A DNA stretch of 64,000 bases from Microcaldota archaeon. Lineage in GTDB: Archaea; Micrarchaeota; Micrarchaeia; Micrarchaeales; Micrarchaeaceae. Position 1 is the first letter of the stretch, and the number at the start of each line of letters is the position of its first letter. A program made the position numbers and the translations under genes. Shown here piece by piece: positions 1 through 8,227 of the stretch. The DNA is taken from contig JAJZAB010000001.1 in assembly GCA_021799635.1 (NCBI GenBank), positions 62,001 to 126,000 of the forward strand, given 5' to 3'. Below the pieces are notes generated by a model. The model saw nothing but the letters and a program-made list of their open reading frames with translations. It searched no databases and had not been told where the DNA came from.

Positions 1-27
1 GATTGATAGAATAATTACTGTGATTTG

Positions 28-1344
28 ATGAAGGATGTTCTTTACGAAGTAGAAGGTGAGATAGTAAAACAGCTTACCGGAAAGTTTGCAACCGTAACTA
101 ACCCGGCGAGGAGGAAGGCGCTCATCACCTACGCAGCAAAGACAATAGACCCCAACATAAGCGATGACGAGATAGCGGAAATAGAGAAGGACCTTGATGA
201 TTTTTATCCCATAAAGGATGTGCTTGGCGACCAGTATATAGAGGATATAATGGTGAACAACACCGAAAACATATTTGTTTACGACTCAAGGAAGGGGGAG
301 GAGAAGCTGGATGTAAAGATAAAGAATAAGGAAGAATTGGATAGGTTTGTCAACAAGCTGAAGCTGTATGCAACTAACCAGACAGCAAAGGGGAACATAC
401 TCGACGTCCACCTTCCGACGGGGAGCAGGGCTAACATAGTCGCATCTCCGATCGGCTATGATATAACGATAAGAAACTTCAGGGGCAAGGCCCTGAGCAT
501 AATTGACCTGATAAACGCTGGGGAGTTTGATTACCAGATAGCTGCGAGGCTGTGGCTTTATGTTGACGGCTTCTCCGTTAGGCCGGCGAACATGATGATA
601 AGCGGTATGCCTGCCTCTGGAAAGACAACGCTTCTGAACGCCATGTTCTCCTTTTTCAGGCCAGATGCGAGGATAGTCACCATAGAGGAAACGTACGAGC
701 TCAACACCGAGACCCAGGACAACTGTGTAAGGCTGGAGACCAGCGAAGAGATGCCGCTGGAGGCTCTGGTAAAGAACGCTCTGAGGATGAGGCCGGATAT
801 GATAATAATAGGGGAGGTGAGGGGGGCAGAAGCGAACGACATGATAACCGCGATGAACATAGGCAAGATAGTCATGGGGACGATACATGCTTCATCAGCC
901 AGGGACGTGATAAACAGGCTTGAGCACACTCCGATGAACGTACCGAGGGACATACTTCCTGTGATAGACTCCATAATAGTCATATCCCAGGTTTATGAAA
1001 ACGGGGTGCCGCAGAGGAAAATAGTGCAGATGTCCGAGATATCAGGCATAGAGACCCAGATACTGCTTTCAGACCTGTTCAAGTTCGACTACAAGACCCA
1101 CCAGTCGATGCCAATACTTCCAAGCGTCACATACCGCGACACCATATCCAAGCTCATAGGCGTGGTGCCGCAGGATATACTTGCTGAGGAGCAGGTCAGG
1201 GCTTCGGTGCTTATGGCTATGAACAAAATGGGGATACGCGACCTCAGGAGCATAAACGAGATGGTGAAGGAGTATTACGACAGCCCTGAGACTGCGCTCA
1301 ACAAGCTCGGCCTGGGCCACCTGCACCCGATAATAAGGGTTTGA
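28..1344 (+). CDS. CpaF/VirB11-like secretion or pilus ATPase
   Basis: Cytoplasmic hexameric ATPase of the type II/IV secretion and archaeal pilus/archaellum family, expected to drive pilin assembly at the membrane. About 438 residues. Walker A GMPASGKTT lies near residue 192. The Walker B region MRPDMIIIGEVRGAEA and the downstream TIHASSA histidine box are clear, and both are typical of the family. The N-terminal 180 residues form the usual N-terminal domain. An in-frame TTG sits directly before the ATG, but the ATG at 28 is the better start. No TadC-like membrane partner follows; one could lie upstream, outside the window. The pilin-like gene at 15640 is a plausible substrate (inference). 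Ends 27 bases from the convergent top6A gene. Confidence 0.92.
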   Translation: MKDVLYEVEGEIVKQLTGKFATVTNPARRKALITYAAKTIDPNISDDEIAEIEKDLDDFYPIKDVLGDQYIEDIMVNNTENIFVYDSRKGEEKLDVKIKNKEELDRFVNKLKLYATNQTAKGNILDVHLPTGSRANIVASPIGYDITIRNFRGKALSIIDLINAGEFDYQIAARLWLYVDGFSVRPANMMISGMPASGKTTLLNAMFSFFRPDARIVTIEETYELNTETQDNCVRLETSEEMPLEALVKNALRMRPDMIIIGEVRGAEANDMITAMNIGKIVMGTIHASSARDVINRLEHTPMNVPRDILPVIDSIIVISQVYENGVPQRKIVQMSEISGIETQILLSDLFKFDYKTHQSMPILPSVTYRDTISKLIGVVPQDILAEEQVRASVLMAMNKMGIRDLRSINEMVKEYYDSPETALNKLGLGHLHPIIRV

Positions 1345-1371
1345 GCCTGCGCGCTGCGATGGACTTGACAG

Positions 1372-2514
1372 CTACGGAAGCAGATCCTTGTTCTTGACCT
1401 TCTCCCTTATGTAGTCGCCTACGAACGTGAGCTTCGGCGCCTGGAGAGTGTCCTCTTCCAGCTTGGTTTTTGTCTTTATCACCTTGTTCAGCTCCTCGAC
1501 CCATTCCTTGTGCCTGCTTATCCACGGGTACTGCAGCATCTCCTGCGCCCTCTTAATGTCCACATCGCTGGCCTTCATCACCAGCTTCTTCAGGAAGTCG
1601 TATGTCTCTATGTCCTTCATTGTAACGCCCAGGAACCTGGCCTCCGGTGTGGCTATGTCGCTGCCTATGTATGCAAGGTTTATGCTTCCGGTCTTTATGG
1701 TCCAGTATATATACCACCCCCAGGCGTCGGCATCGTTGAAAACGTACACAGGCAGGTCCAGGTCGGCCAGCTTCCTTATCAGCCGCCTTGCCCCCCTGGA
1801 GGCCTGCCCCTGGGGGGATATGAGTATTATGTTCTCCTTTTTCCAGAAGCCGTCCTCGTTCAGCCTCTGCCATACTGCGTCCTTCTCAACGACAAGGACG
1901 TACTTCGCCTTCACGTCAACGAACTCTATGTCGTTGTCTACGTCGCTCGGTATCGACCATCCGCTCCTGCCCTGCTTGCTCGCATCTATCTCTATCCTTT
2001 CCCCGCCGAAGTTGTCTAGCACTCTGAGGTTGCCGGCCAGTATGCCCTTCCTGTTTGCGTTCAGGTTTAGGCTCTCCCTCTTGACGTTGATGGACACCTC
2101 CAGGTCCTCTATCAGCGGATTCGATTCCGACTGCTCGTTGAATATATTCTCATCGACATCCTCGCCCAGCGAATACTTAAGCTGGTAGAAAAGCCCCCTG
2201 ATTGTAGTGTGCAGGTTCTCTGACAGGAATTTGTGGCACTTCGCGGCTACAGCCATGGTCTGCATAAACCTTTTTGCCTGGGCCACGTTAACGAAATTCC
2301 TCTCCTCTTCCTTCTGGCCCAGAGCAAGCACTCCGTTTTTGGCATCGTAGTGGACGTTGGATCTGGATCTGGATATCGTCCTGAACTTCGGATCTGTGCC
2401 CTTCTCTATATCATTCAGTATCGAGGCTCCGAACTCCTCCAGCTTCTTCTTGGCGTCAACCTGCCTTTCGCCCTTGTTGTTTTTCATTCTACTACCAGAT
2501 GGTCGCTGCGGCAT
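1372..2514 (-). CDS. top6A: DNA topoisomerase VI subunit A
   Basis: Catalytic subunit of the type IIB topoisomerase (Spo11 family), which makes double-strand breaks to pass DNA strands. 380 residues, normal length. The 5Y-CAP domain has the active-site tyrosine in RGLFYQLKYS (Tyr110). The Toprim domain has Glu210 in VVEKDAVW and Asp261/Asp263 in NDADAWGW, which bind magnesium. The first ATG is 2514, just after the lonB stop, so the two genes probably share a transcript. An internal ATG at 2487 is an alternative start. The ATPase subunit B is not next to it in this window, which is unusual because the two are often paired. Confidence 0.95.
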   Translation of the reverse strand: MPQRPSGSRMKNNKGERQVDAKKKLEEFGASILNDIEKGTDPKFRTISRSRSNVHYDAKNGVLALGQKEEERNFVNVAQAKRFMQTMAVAAKCHKFLSENLHTTIRGLFYQLKYSLGEDVDENIFNEQSESNPLIEDLEVSINVKRESLNLNANRKGILAGNLRVLDNFGGERIEIDASKQGRSGWSIPSDVDNDIEFVDVKAKYVLVVEKDAVWQRLNEDGFWKKENIILISPQGQASRGARRLIRKLADLDLPVYVFNDADAWGWYIYWTIKTGSINLAYIGSDIATPEARFLGVTMKDIETYDFLKKLVMKASDVDIKRAQEMLQYPWISRHKEWVEELNKVIKTKTKLEEDTLQAPKLTFVGDYIREKVKNKDLLP

Positions 2515-2515
2515 C

Positions 2516-4471
2516 TCACTTCTTCTGGCCGCCCTGCCTAGTTTCCTCCTTCTTGTACTTCACAAGCTCCCTTACTATCTCGTCCCTCCTCTTGCACTCC
2601 TTCATAGACCCCTTTATCACGTCTGCCAGGGTCTTCGCAGTTATGATCTTGATCTTTTTGATTACGTTGCCGCTCAGGTAAACGTCATCCTTGTTGCTGT
2701 ATGGTATTATCACGTATTTCATGCCTGCATTCACAGCAGCCTCAACCTTGCTGGTTATCCCGCCCACAGGAAGCACCTCGCCCCTTACAGAGAGCGATCC
2801 GGTCATGGCTACGGACTGGTTGACCGGTATGTTTTCCATAGCCGATATTATGCTTATGGCTACCGAAATGCTTGCGCTGTCGCCCTCAACTCCCTCGTAA
2901 GACTGCAGGAATTGGACGTGCATGTCGTATCCGGTGACATCTCTTCCCATGTGCTTTTTTATTATTGCGCTGACGTTCTTGACCGCCTCGTTGGCTATCT
3001 TCCCTAGCTTTCCTGTAGGTATGAACTTTCCTTCAGACCTGGAGCTGGCCGGCGTCACCTCAGCCACTATTGGCAGCACTATGCCGGCAGAGGTTATTGT
3101 TGAGGTGCCCATAACAGCAAGGCCGTTTACCTTGCCCACCTCAAACCCTGCGGTGCTAAACACCTTGTAGTCCTTCCTGTATTCTATGGCCTGCGTCACT
3201 ACCTGCGCCTCTATCGAATTCGCCAGGTTCCTGGCGGCGATTACGTCTTCCTTTGTCACGGCTTTTTTCTTATGCTCCACGGCTATGTCCCCAGCCGCCC
3301 TTATGAGGCCGCCCAGATCCCTGAGTATGAGGGTGAGCTTTTTCTTCCTGCCTGCCCTCCTCCTGGCCTCTTCTATCATCTCCTCTACCGCACCCCTGTC
3401 GAAATGTGGTATCTTGCCGTCCTTGCGCACCTCCTGCGCTATGAACTGCACCAGGGCTGTCCTGTTTGCGTCGGTGTCGTCCATGGCAGAATCCATGTAT
3501 ACTTCGTAGCCATATCCGCGTATCCTGGAGCGGAGCGCCGGGTGCATGTTCTGTATGTCCTGCAGGTTGCCTGCAGCTACAAGTATGAAATCTGAAGGCA
3601 CAGGCTCTGTCTTCACAAGAGCGCCGGAGCTCATCTCGCTCTGTCCGGTTATTGGATACTTTTTCTCCTGCAGCGCGTAGAGGAGGTCCTGCTGTGATTT
3701 GGGCTCCAGCCTTGAAACCTCGTCTATGAACAATACCCCTTTGTTTGCCTTGTGTATTGCACCGCTCTCAACCCTGAGGTGAGCCGGAGTGCCGAGGCCG
3801 CCGGTCTGGAGCGGATCGTGCCTAACGTCGCCGAACAGCGCGCCTGCCTTTGACCCGGTGGCATCTATGAATGGTGCGTGTGCCTGGCTTGTGTTGTCAA
3901 CTATGAGCTTTGGCTCATTGTAGTCGGCCATTCCCGGCAATCCTACCCTTCTGGTTATGCTGCTGGTGAATATGGCCATGGACCCCAATATTAGTATGCC
4001 TAGTATCAGCGCTGCAAGGACTACTATCTCATACCCCTTTATGTATCCGCTCAGCGAAAGCGCAAAGAGGAATATTACCAGTATTATCATTATCGGGGTG
4101 ATTATCGATGTGCCCTTGTTCATCCCCATCCTGTTTTTCATCCTTTCTTTCTGCAGTATAATCCTGCCCTGCCCGTCACCGTGCTTATCCTTGTCATCAG
4201 GGAGGTACGTCTTCACCGCCTTGACTATTGGCATGTTTTCGTCGTTCTGGTTTTTGTATACAAGTATGTCCTCAAGGTCGGTTGATGGAAGGAGCTCTGC
4301 CATCGCCTGCGCCAGCATGGTCTTTCCGGTGCCTGGTTCACCTATAAGGAGCACGTTTCTCCTCTGCTTGGCAGCCTTCTTGATTATGTTTGTCGCGCTT
4401 TTCTGCCCTATTACCTGGTCTATAAGCTTTTCGGGCACCTTTATGTCAGCGGTTGTCTTGAACTTTTGCAT
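2516..4471 (-). CDS. lonB: Archaeal membrane-bound Lon protease (LonB)
   Basis: ATP-dependent protease anchored to the inner face of the membrane, used for protein quality control. 651 residues in the usual order: AAA+ domain with Walker A GEPGTGKT (residues 44-51), then two hydrophobic helices inserted around residues 125-170 (the LonB hallmark), the rest of the AAA+ domain with FIDEVSRL, and the C-terminal protease domain. The Ser-Lys dyad is visible as GDSAS (near residue 531) and [10 protein letters not shown] (near residue 573). A GTGAT Shine-Dalgarno lies a few bases before the ATG. The stop is one base from the top6A start, so they are probably co-transcribed. Confidence 0.97.
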   Translation of the reverse strand: MQKFKTTADIKVPEKLIDQVIGQKSATNIIKKAAKQRRNVLLIGEPGTGKTMLAQAMAELLPSTDLEDILVYKNQNDENMPIVKAVKTYLPDDKDKHGDGQGRIILQKERMKNRMGMNKGTSIITPIMIILVIFLFALSLSGYIKGYEIVVLAALILGILILGSMAIFTSSITRRVGLPGMADYNEPKLIVDNTSQAHAPFIDATGSKAGALFGDVRHDPLQTGGLGTPAHLRVESGAIHKANKGVLFIDEVSRLEPKSQQDLLYALQEKKYPITGQSEMSSGALVKTEPVPSDFILVAAGNLQDIQNMHPALRSRIRGYGYEVYMDSAMDDTDANRTALVQFIAQEVRKDGKIPHFDRGAVEEMIEEARRRAGRKKKLTLILRDLGGLIRAAGDIAVEHKKKAVTKEDVIAARNLANSIEAQVVTQAIEYRKDYKVFSTAGFEVGKVNGLAVMGTSTITSAGIVLPIVAEVTPASSRSEGKFIPTGKLGKIANEAVKNVSAIIKKHMGRDVTGYDMHVQFLQSYEGVEGDSASISVAISIISAMENIPVNQSVAMTGSLSVRGEVLPVGGITSKVEAAVNAGMKYVIIPYSNKDDVYLSGNVIKKIKIITAKTLADVIKGSMKECKRRDEIVRELVKYKKEETRQGGQKK

Positions 4472-4615
4472 TAAATATCACGCGTATAATATATCTGAGG
4501 TAAAATATTTATCTGCTTGCCTGTTTCCAGGCAAAAGAGAAGTCTGGCGTCCATGAAATCCGGCTAGGCCTGACAACTAATGGCCTGCAAGCACCATTTA
4601 TAATTATCAGTATGG

Positions 4616-4680
4616 AAGGTTTTTAAACCATTGCGGTTCTATTGGCGCGGCAGGCGCTTGGCTGGAGGACCCAGTCCTCC
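4616..4680 (+). other. Promoter-like palindrome followed by a perfect hairpin
   Basis: The 256-base gap between the divergent lonB and uL29 genes contains a TATA-like palindrome (GGTTTTTAAACC, 4618-4629). About 35 bases further on is a perfect 7-bp hairpin with a 3-base loop (GGAGGAC/GTCCTCC, 4664-4680). It could be a short RNA or a control element ahead of the ribosomal-protein promoter. No reading frame supports a protein. Confidence 0.3.
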
Positions 4681-4691
4681 AAATACAAAGG

Positions 4692-4703
4692 TTTTAATAT
4701 TTA
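4692..4703 (+). promoter_or_regulatory. TATA box for uL29-aIF1
   Basis: TTTTAATATTTA centred about 31 bases before the GTG start at 4728. This spacing puts transcription start at or just before the start codon, so the mRNA is probably leaderless or nearly so. Confidence 0.6.
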
Positions 4704-4727
4704 ATACGCGCAGTATTATAACAGAGG

Positions 4728-4934
4728 GTGTCTGAAATAAAAATTCAAGAACTTAGGTCCTTATCTGAAAATGCTCTCAAATCCAAGCTAGGCGAGCTTC
4801 AGCTAGAGCTGAGCATAGAGAAGAGGAGGGTGGCATCTACAGGAGTGGCCAGCAAAGTGATAAAGACAAGGGAGATAAGGAGGACAATAGCCAGGATAAA
4901 CACCTTGCTTAACCAGAGAGGTGCACCAAAGTAA
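4728..4934 (+). CDS. rpl29: 50S ribosomal protein uL29
   Basis: Small two-helix ribosomal protein near the peptide exit tunnel. 68 residues, normal length. The helix-helix pattern (IKIQELRSLSENALKSKL, then TREIRRTIARINTLL) is typical. The start is GTG; no ATG is available. Its stop overlaps the ATG of aIF1 (TAATG), which implies translational coupling. The rpl29-sui1 order is common in archaea, although the rest of the ribosomal operon (S3, L22, S17) is missing on both sides, so this is a broken-off pair. Confidence 0.95.
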   Translation: MSEIKIQELRSLSENALKSKLGELQLELSIEKRRVASTGVASKVIKTREIRRTIARINTLLNQRGAPK

Positions 4935-5239
4935 TGCCAGATATATGCCCCAAGTGCGGACTGCCGAAGGACATATGCGTATGCTCCGTGCTTGACAGGG
5001 AAACGGAAAGCAAGATAAAGGTATATACCAAGAAGGCAAAATTCAACAAGCTCATGACTATTGTTGAGGGCGTGAACCCTGATGAGCTTGACAGGACTAC
5101 AAAATCGCTAAAGCAGAAGCTGGCGTGCGGAGGCACTAGCAAGGACGGCTCGATAGAGCTGCAGGGCAACCACAAGAACAACGCCAAGAAGGCACTTGTT
5201 GAGATTGGGTACAAGGAGGACATAATAGACGTACTATAG
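4934..5239 (+). CDS. sui1: Translation initiation factor aIF1 (SUI1)
   Basis: Binds the small ribosomal subunit and helps select the start codon. 101 residues with the SUI1 fold: a Zn-binding-like N-terminus (CPKCGLPKDICVC), then KLMTIVEGV, LKQKLACGGTSKDGSIELQG and the final GYKEDIIDVL. The two CxxC-type pairs at residues 5-17 are seen in many archaeal versions. Translated from the uL29 transcript through a TAATG overlap. Convergent with the gene ending at 5252. Confidence 0.96.
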   Translation: MPDICPKCGLPKDICVCSVLDRETESKIKVYTKKAKFNKLMTIVEGVNPDELDRTTKSLKQKLACGGTSKDGSIELQGNHKNNAKKALVEIGYKEDIIDVL

Positions 5240-5251
5240 CATTATGCAGGG

Positions 5252-5458
5252 CTACGCCTTATCGCTCTTCAAGCGTGCCTGCAAGTTGTCCTTCTTTTTC
5301 AGGTATTGCATATACTCCTCAAGCTCCTCCTTCTTTACTATTGTAGAGGTAGACTGGCTTTCCCTCACTATGACGTACTCGCCAGAAGGAGGCTTCGAGA
5401 GCTCCTCCCAGAACTTGTGGTTCTTGAAGTGCTTGTAGTACCACATCTTTGCCCTCAT
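5252..5458 (-). CDS. Small conserved-looking hypothetical protein
   Basis: 68 residues, not recognised. It has an aromatic, basic N-terminus (MWYYKHFKNHKFWEEL), a central beta-like segment (GEYVIVRES) and a charged helical C-terminus. No membrane segment. The ATG overlaps the stop of the upstream gene by 4 bases, so the two are probably translated together. The host-like codon use and coupling make it a real gene rather than a chance frame. Confidence 0.65.
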   Translation of the reverse strand: MRAKMWYYKHFKNHKFWEELSKPPSGEYVIVRESQSTSTIVKKEELEEYMQYLKKKDNLQARLKSDKA

Positions 5459-5808
5459 CTTGAACCACGCTTGAAGTTTATATAGCTTATGAGTGTGCCG
5501 TAGTCCTTTGATATGTTCTTCTGTATGTACCTGGAGACTGAGGAGGGCTCCTTTCCTTTGTCAAACCTCGCCTTGACTATGAAACCAGCGCTGCCCTCTG
5601 TGGCGTAGACCTCCACAACATCCTTAAGCTGGATCAGGTCGTTGGCAAGCTTGTCTATATTGGCATTCTCCCTGGGCTTTATGAGGAAGAACTTGTGGTA
5701 TGTCTTGCCGTTCTTTTTGACGACAAAAAATCCCTTCGGGTTTTTGCGTATTTTCTCGATGCGGCCCGTCGTCGCATGGCTTCCGCTCTTCGTGTTGTTA
5801 TTGACCAT
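5455..5808 (-). CDS. Hypothetical protein with possible ACT/RAM-like fold
   Basis: 117 residues, not firmly recognised. The N-terminal 25 residues are polar and probably disordered. Next comes a beta-hairpin (KGFFVVKKNGKTYHKFFLI). Residues 50-90 (LANDLIQLKDVVEVYATEGSAGFIVKARF) resemble the beta-alpha-beta ligand-binding domain that follows the HTH in Lrp/AsnC proteins, but no HTH is present. It could be a stand-alone effector-binding protein (inference). First gene of a two-gene unit with the 68-residue protein at 5252. Confidence 0.6.
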   Translation of the reverse strand: MVNNNTKSGSHATTGRIEKIRKNPKGFFVVKKNGKTYHKFFLIKPRENANIDKLANDLIQLKDVVEVYATEGSAGFIVKARFDKGKEPSSVSRYIQKNISKDYGTLISYINFKRGSR

Positions 5809-6305
5809 TCTACTCTACCCCCTATCCATTACTCATCCGCGTAGACGATTTGCCAAGAATTCTCGCTTGTGCGTATTACCCTTATTGGCCTTTTATCGTT
5901 GTCCGTTTTCTTCTTCGAATCCTTCTTTAAAATTCCAAACATCCTATCAGCCACTCAGTCTCATAGTATTAAGCGGAATGTCATAAAATAAGTAAAGTAG
6001 GAGTGTAGGGCTAAGAATTGGGTTGAATTTTGGGTGGGATGTTAAAATCAGCATTCTTTTTGATTTCATTTCTTCGCCCCTACATCACTCCTTGCTTATA
6101 CTTATGGGCAACCTTTTATAAATACCCTTCGCGGGTTTTTGCATTATTGATAGAGCCTCCCCGTGAATATTAAAGGCAAATATCTATAAAATTTATATTT
6201 AGGGATACTTATATTAAAAATTAAGGCTGAATTTTGCATTATTTATAAATTTAATTTTTAGAAAGGTATTTATATTACTTATAAAACTATACATATGGTA
6301 ATTGG
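5809..6305. other. AT-rich intergenic region with a long-range stem
   Basis: 497 bases between two divergent genes. No supported protein. GAGTG-TAGGG at 6001-6010 can pair with CCCTA-(CAT)-CACTC at 6078-6090, a 10-bp stem with one bulge enclosing about 67 bases. The last 130 bases are very AT-rich with several TATA-like elements; TTATAAAAC near 6279-6287 is the likely promoter element for the regulator at 6306. Confidence 0.4.
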
Positions 6306-7682
6306 TTGCTCCCGGAAAAGATAAAGATAGCTCTAGACAGAATCAGAGAGACATCGAAGTACAGCGTAGAGGCAAAGCTGATACGGGGGGCATACTACCT
6401 TTATGAATACAAATTCAGGAAGTCAGGCCAGGATATCAGGAAGAAAAAATATTCGTTGTACATAGGCAAGATCGAACTGGATGGCAGTTTTGTGCCGGCC
6501 AGGCACAGGTTCCTAAAAACCAGGGTAAAGGACCTTGGTGAGTACATAAACATTAAAACAGAGAGCATGAAGATAGACCAGATTGAGAGCCTTAAGTATC
6601 CTGAGGCGGACGACATTACCCTGATAAAGGAACTGAGCATGAACTCAAAGGCATCGGTAAAGGAAATTGCGACCAATACCGGATTGAAGCAGAGCACGGT
6701 GAATTCCAGGATCAAAAAGCTGACATCTACATACGGAATCAGGCGCACGATAGAGATGAAGCCGGAAACGTTCGGCTACACGAGATATCTTATATTGGCG
6801 AAGTTTTCGAGCAGCACACCCAACTCTGACGAGCTGAAGAGGCTAATTCTACAGGAACCTGGGATACAGCTTGCTGTGTCGTGCCGTGGAGACTACAGCT
6901 TGATTCTTTATGTACTAGCTAGAAGCAATGAGGAACTGGAGAAAATGTTATACAGAATCAGGTCATCCCACATATTTTTTTCAAAACCATCGGTATGGAA
7001 TGTCAGCTACCTTATAGAACCTTATGGCTGGTACATACCTTTCAGGGATGAATTCTTCGATTCAATAAAAGATAGAGTCTGGAAAAGGAGCGGCGACACG
7101 CCAAGGAAAAAGCCTGAGCAGTTTTTCTTGAGCGAATACGCGGTTATTAAGGAAATGAACTCAAATGCGGAAACCAGTTTCAAGGACATTGATGAAAAAT
7201 ACCATCTGAATCCAGGGGTTGCGCAGTACGCATACCACAAGCTTGTAGCAATATCAACAATAAAAAGGCCTACAATAACAATGCTGAAGCTGCCGGTAAA
7301 GTATTTTGCATTTCTATACCTAGTGCAGAAAGATGTCCCAAGGTTCAACAGCACAAGAATAGAGTACTTGAAGAATATAGTAGAAGAGAATGAATATCCT
7401 GCCAACAGGTTCACCTATGTCGCTGATTCGTCAGCGCCTTACGGCATTGTCCTGATAGCGCCGATATTCAACGATGGCGACTTTGAATCCATTGTCAGCA
7501 GCTTCTCGAACGTGAAAGGCATTAAAATAAGGACAGCTGTGATAACAAATACAATTATAGGAGAATTTGGCATAAGAAAATTTGATATAAAGGAGTCATC
7601 AAACTATAAAGTGCTTAATAAGCTGTTGGATGAGAGAAACAGAACACTTAGAAAACCTGATAATCAGCAAATTCAAAAATAG
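6306..7682 (+). CDS. Double Lrp/AsnC-like transcriptional regulator
   Basis: 458 residues. The N-terminal 90 residues are basic and aromatic (YYLYEYKFRKSGQ, KKKYSLYIGKIELDG), resembling the start of some transposase-like proteins. Residues 100-150 form a winged helix (SVKEIATNTGLKQSTVNSRIKKL) like the Lrp family, followed by an RAM-like domain (LILYVLARSNEELEKMLYRI). From residue 275 a second, weaker HTH plus RAM-like copy follows (AVIKEMNSNAETSFKDIDEKY). The family senses small molecules; the ligand here is unknown. The TTG start is the only early start in this frame. Its AT-rich promoter and solitary position suggest separate regulation. Confidence 0.7.
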   Translation: MLPEKIKIALDRIRETSKYSVEAKLIRGAYYLYEYKFRKSGQDIRKKKYSLYIGKIELDGSFVPARHRFLKTRVKDLGEYINIKTESMKIDQIESLKYPEADDITLIKELSMNSKASVKEIATNTGLKQSTVNSRIKKLTSTYGIRRTIEMKPETFGYTRYLILAKFSSSTPNSDELKRLILQEPGIQLAVSCRGDYSLILYVLARSNEELEKMLYRIRSSHIFFSKPSVWNVSYLIEPYGWYIPFRDEFFDSIKDRVWKRSGDTPRKKPEQFFLSEYAVIKEMNSNAETSFKDIDEKYHLNPGVAQYAYHKLVAISTIKRPTITMLKLPVKYFAFLYLVQKDVPRFNSTRIEYLKNIVEENEYPANRFTYVADSSAPYGIVLIAPIFNDGDFESIVSSFSNVKGIKIRTAVITNTIIGEFGIRKFDIKESSNYKVLNKLLDERNRTLRKPDNQQIQK

Positions 7683-7708
7683 AGCTCTTGCTGCCAAATC
7701 TTCTTTAT

Positions 7709-7715
7709 AAAAAAA
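7709..7715 (-). terminator. Oligo-T terminator after the minigene array
   Basis: A run of seven T on the minus strand 12 bases after the last minicistron stop. Oligo-T runs are the standard intrinsic termination signal in archaea. With the TATA box at 7973-7981 it would define a transcript of about 240 bases. Confidence 0.45.
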
Positions 7716-7725
7716 CATCCTTATT

Positions 7726-7948
7726 CTTAACTTCCTCCGCTGTTTCCTCCGTTCATTTTTTCACCTTTTTCTTAACTTCCTCCGCCGTTTCCTCCATTCA
7801 TTTTTCCACCTCTTATTAACTTCCTCCGCCGTTTCCACTATCCATTTTTTCACCTTTTTCTTAACCTCCTCCACTATTTCCTCCGTTCATTTTTCCACCT
7901 TTTTCTTAACCTCCTCCGCCGTTTCCTCCGTTCATTTTTTCACCTCTT
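7726..7948 (-). repeat. Five tandem 44-45-bp units, each a complete nine-codon minicistron
   Basis: Unit starts on the plus strand are 7726, 7771, 7815, 7860 and 7905. On the minus strand every unit reads: Shine-Dalgarno (AGGTGA or AGGTGG), 4-5 bases, ATG, eight more codons, TAA. In transcription order the frames are 7935-7906 (MNGGNGGGG), 7890-7861 (MNGGNSGGG), 7845-7816 (MDSGNGGGS), 7801-7772 (MNGGNGGGS) and 7756-7727 (MNGGNSGGS). Units differ by base changes only, some silent (AAC/AAT), while start, stop, Shine-Dalgarno and length never change. All other frames are stopped in each unit. That pattern suggests selection for many short translated peptides or for the initiation sites themselves. 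No longer protein can be read through. Confidence 0.75.
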
Positions 7949-7972
7949 ATTAATTAGACTTTACTGTATCTG

Positions 7973-7981
7973 TTTTTAAAT
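7973..7981 (-). promoter_or_regulatory. TATA box for the minigene array
   Basis: On the minus strand AGAAAGATTTAAAAA gives a BRE-like purine stretch followed by an ATTTAAAAA TATA element. Transcription would start near 7951, about 15 bases before the first minicistron ATG (7935), leaving room for its Shine-Dalgarno. Confidence 0.5.
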
Positions 7982-8187
7982 CTTTCTGCGTTTGTATGTT
8001 TATGTCTGTATAAGATTACAGTCGGAGCTGGATTTTCATTGAAATTTGATTAAAATGTTGTTCCCAAACGCAGATTTATGCAGCCATTTGCCTTAGGTCT
8101 GTGCAGCATTATTTGATATATGGAGACTGGCATGGCTGCTAATCTGAAAAGGTGTGCGTGCGCACATTATTTAGCCTTTTGGCGGAG

Positions 8188-8196
8188 TATTTATAG
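8188..8196 (+). promoter_or_regulatory. TATA box for kae1-bud32
   Basis: TATTTATAG about 36 bases before the GTG at 8228. A GGCGTGAT Shine-Dalgarno follows at 8217-8224. Together they support 8228 rather than the upstream ATG at 8120 as the true start. Confidence 0.55.
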
Positions 8197-8227
8197 ATGC
8201 AAATTCGATTTACATCGGCGTGATTTT

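Noticed and set aside
1427..2188. Long plus-strand frames opposite top6A
   Set aside because: Antisense shadows of the GC-biased coding strand; no start context and no family resemblance.
7637..7712. Short minus-strand frame after the fifth minicistron
   Set aside because: It runs antisense into the regulator gene, lacks a Shine-Dalgarno of the array type and begins at the terminator T run.
7726..7948. CRISPR array reading of the 45-bp repeats
   Set aside because: The units are directly abutting with no spacers, and whole-unit similarity includes the would-be spacer part. No cas genes are in the window.
8120..8227. Upstream ATG for kae1
   Set aside because: The added residues are unlike Kae1, and the TATA box and Shine-Dalgarno for the GTG at 8228 lie inside them.
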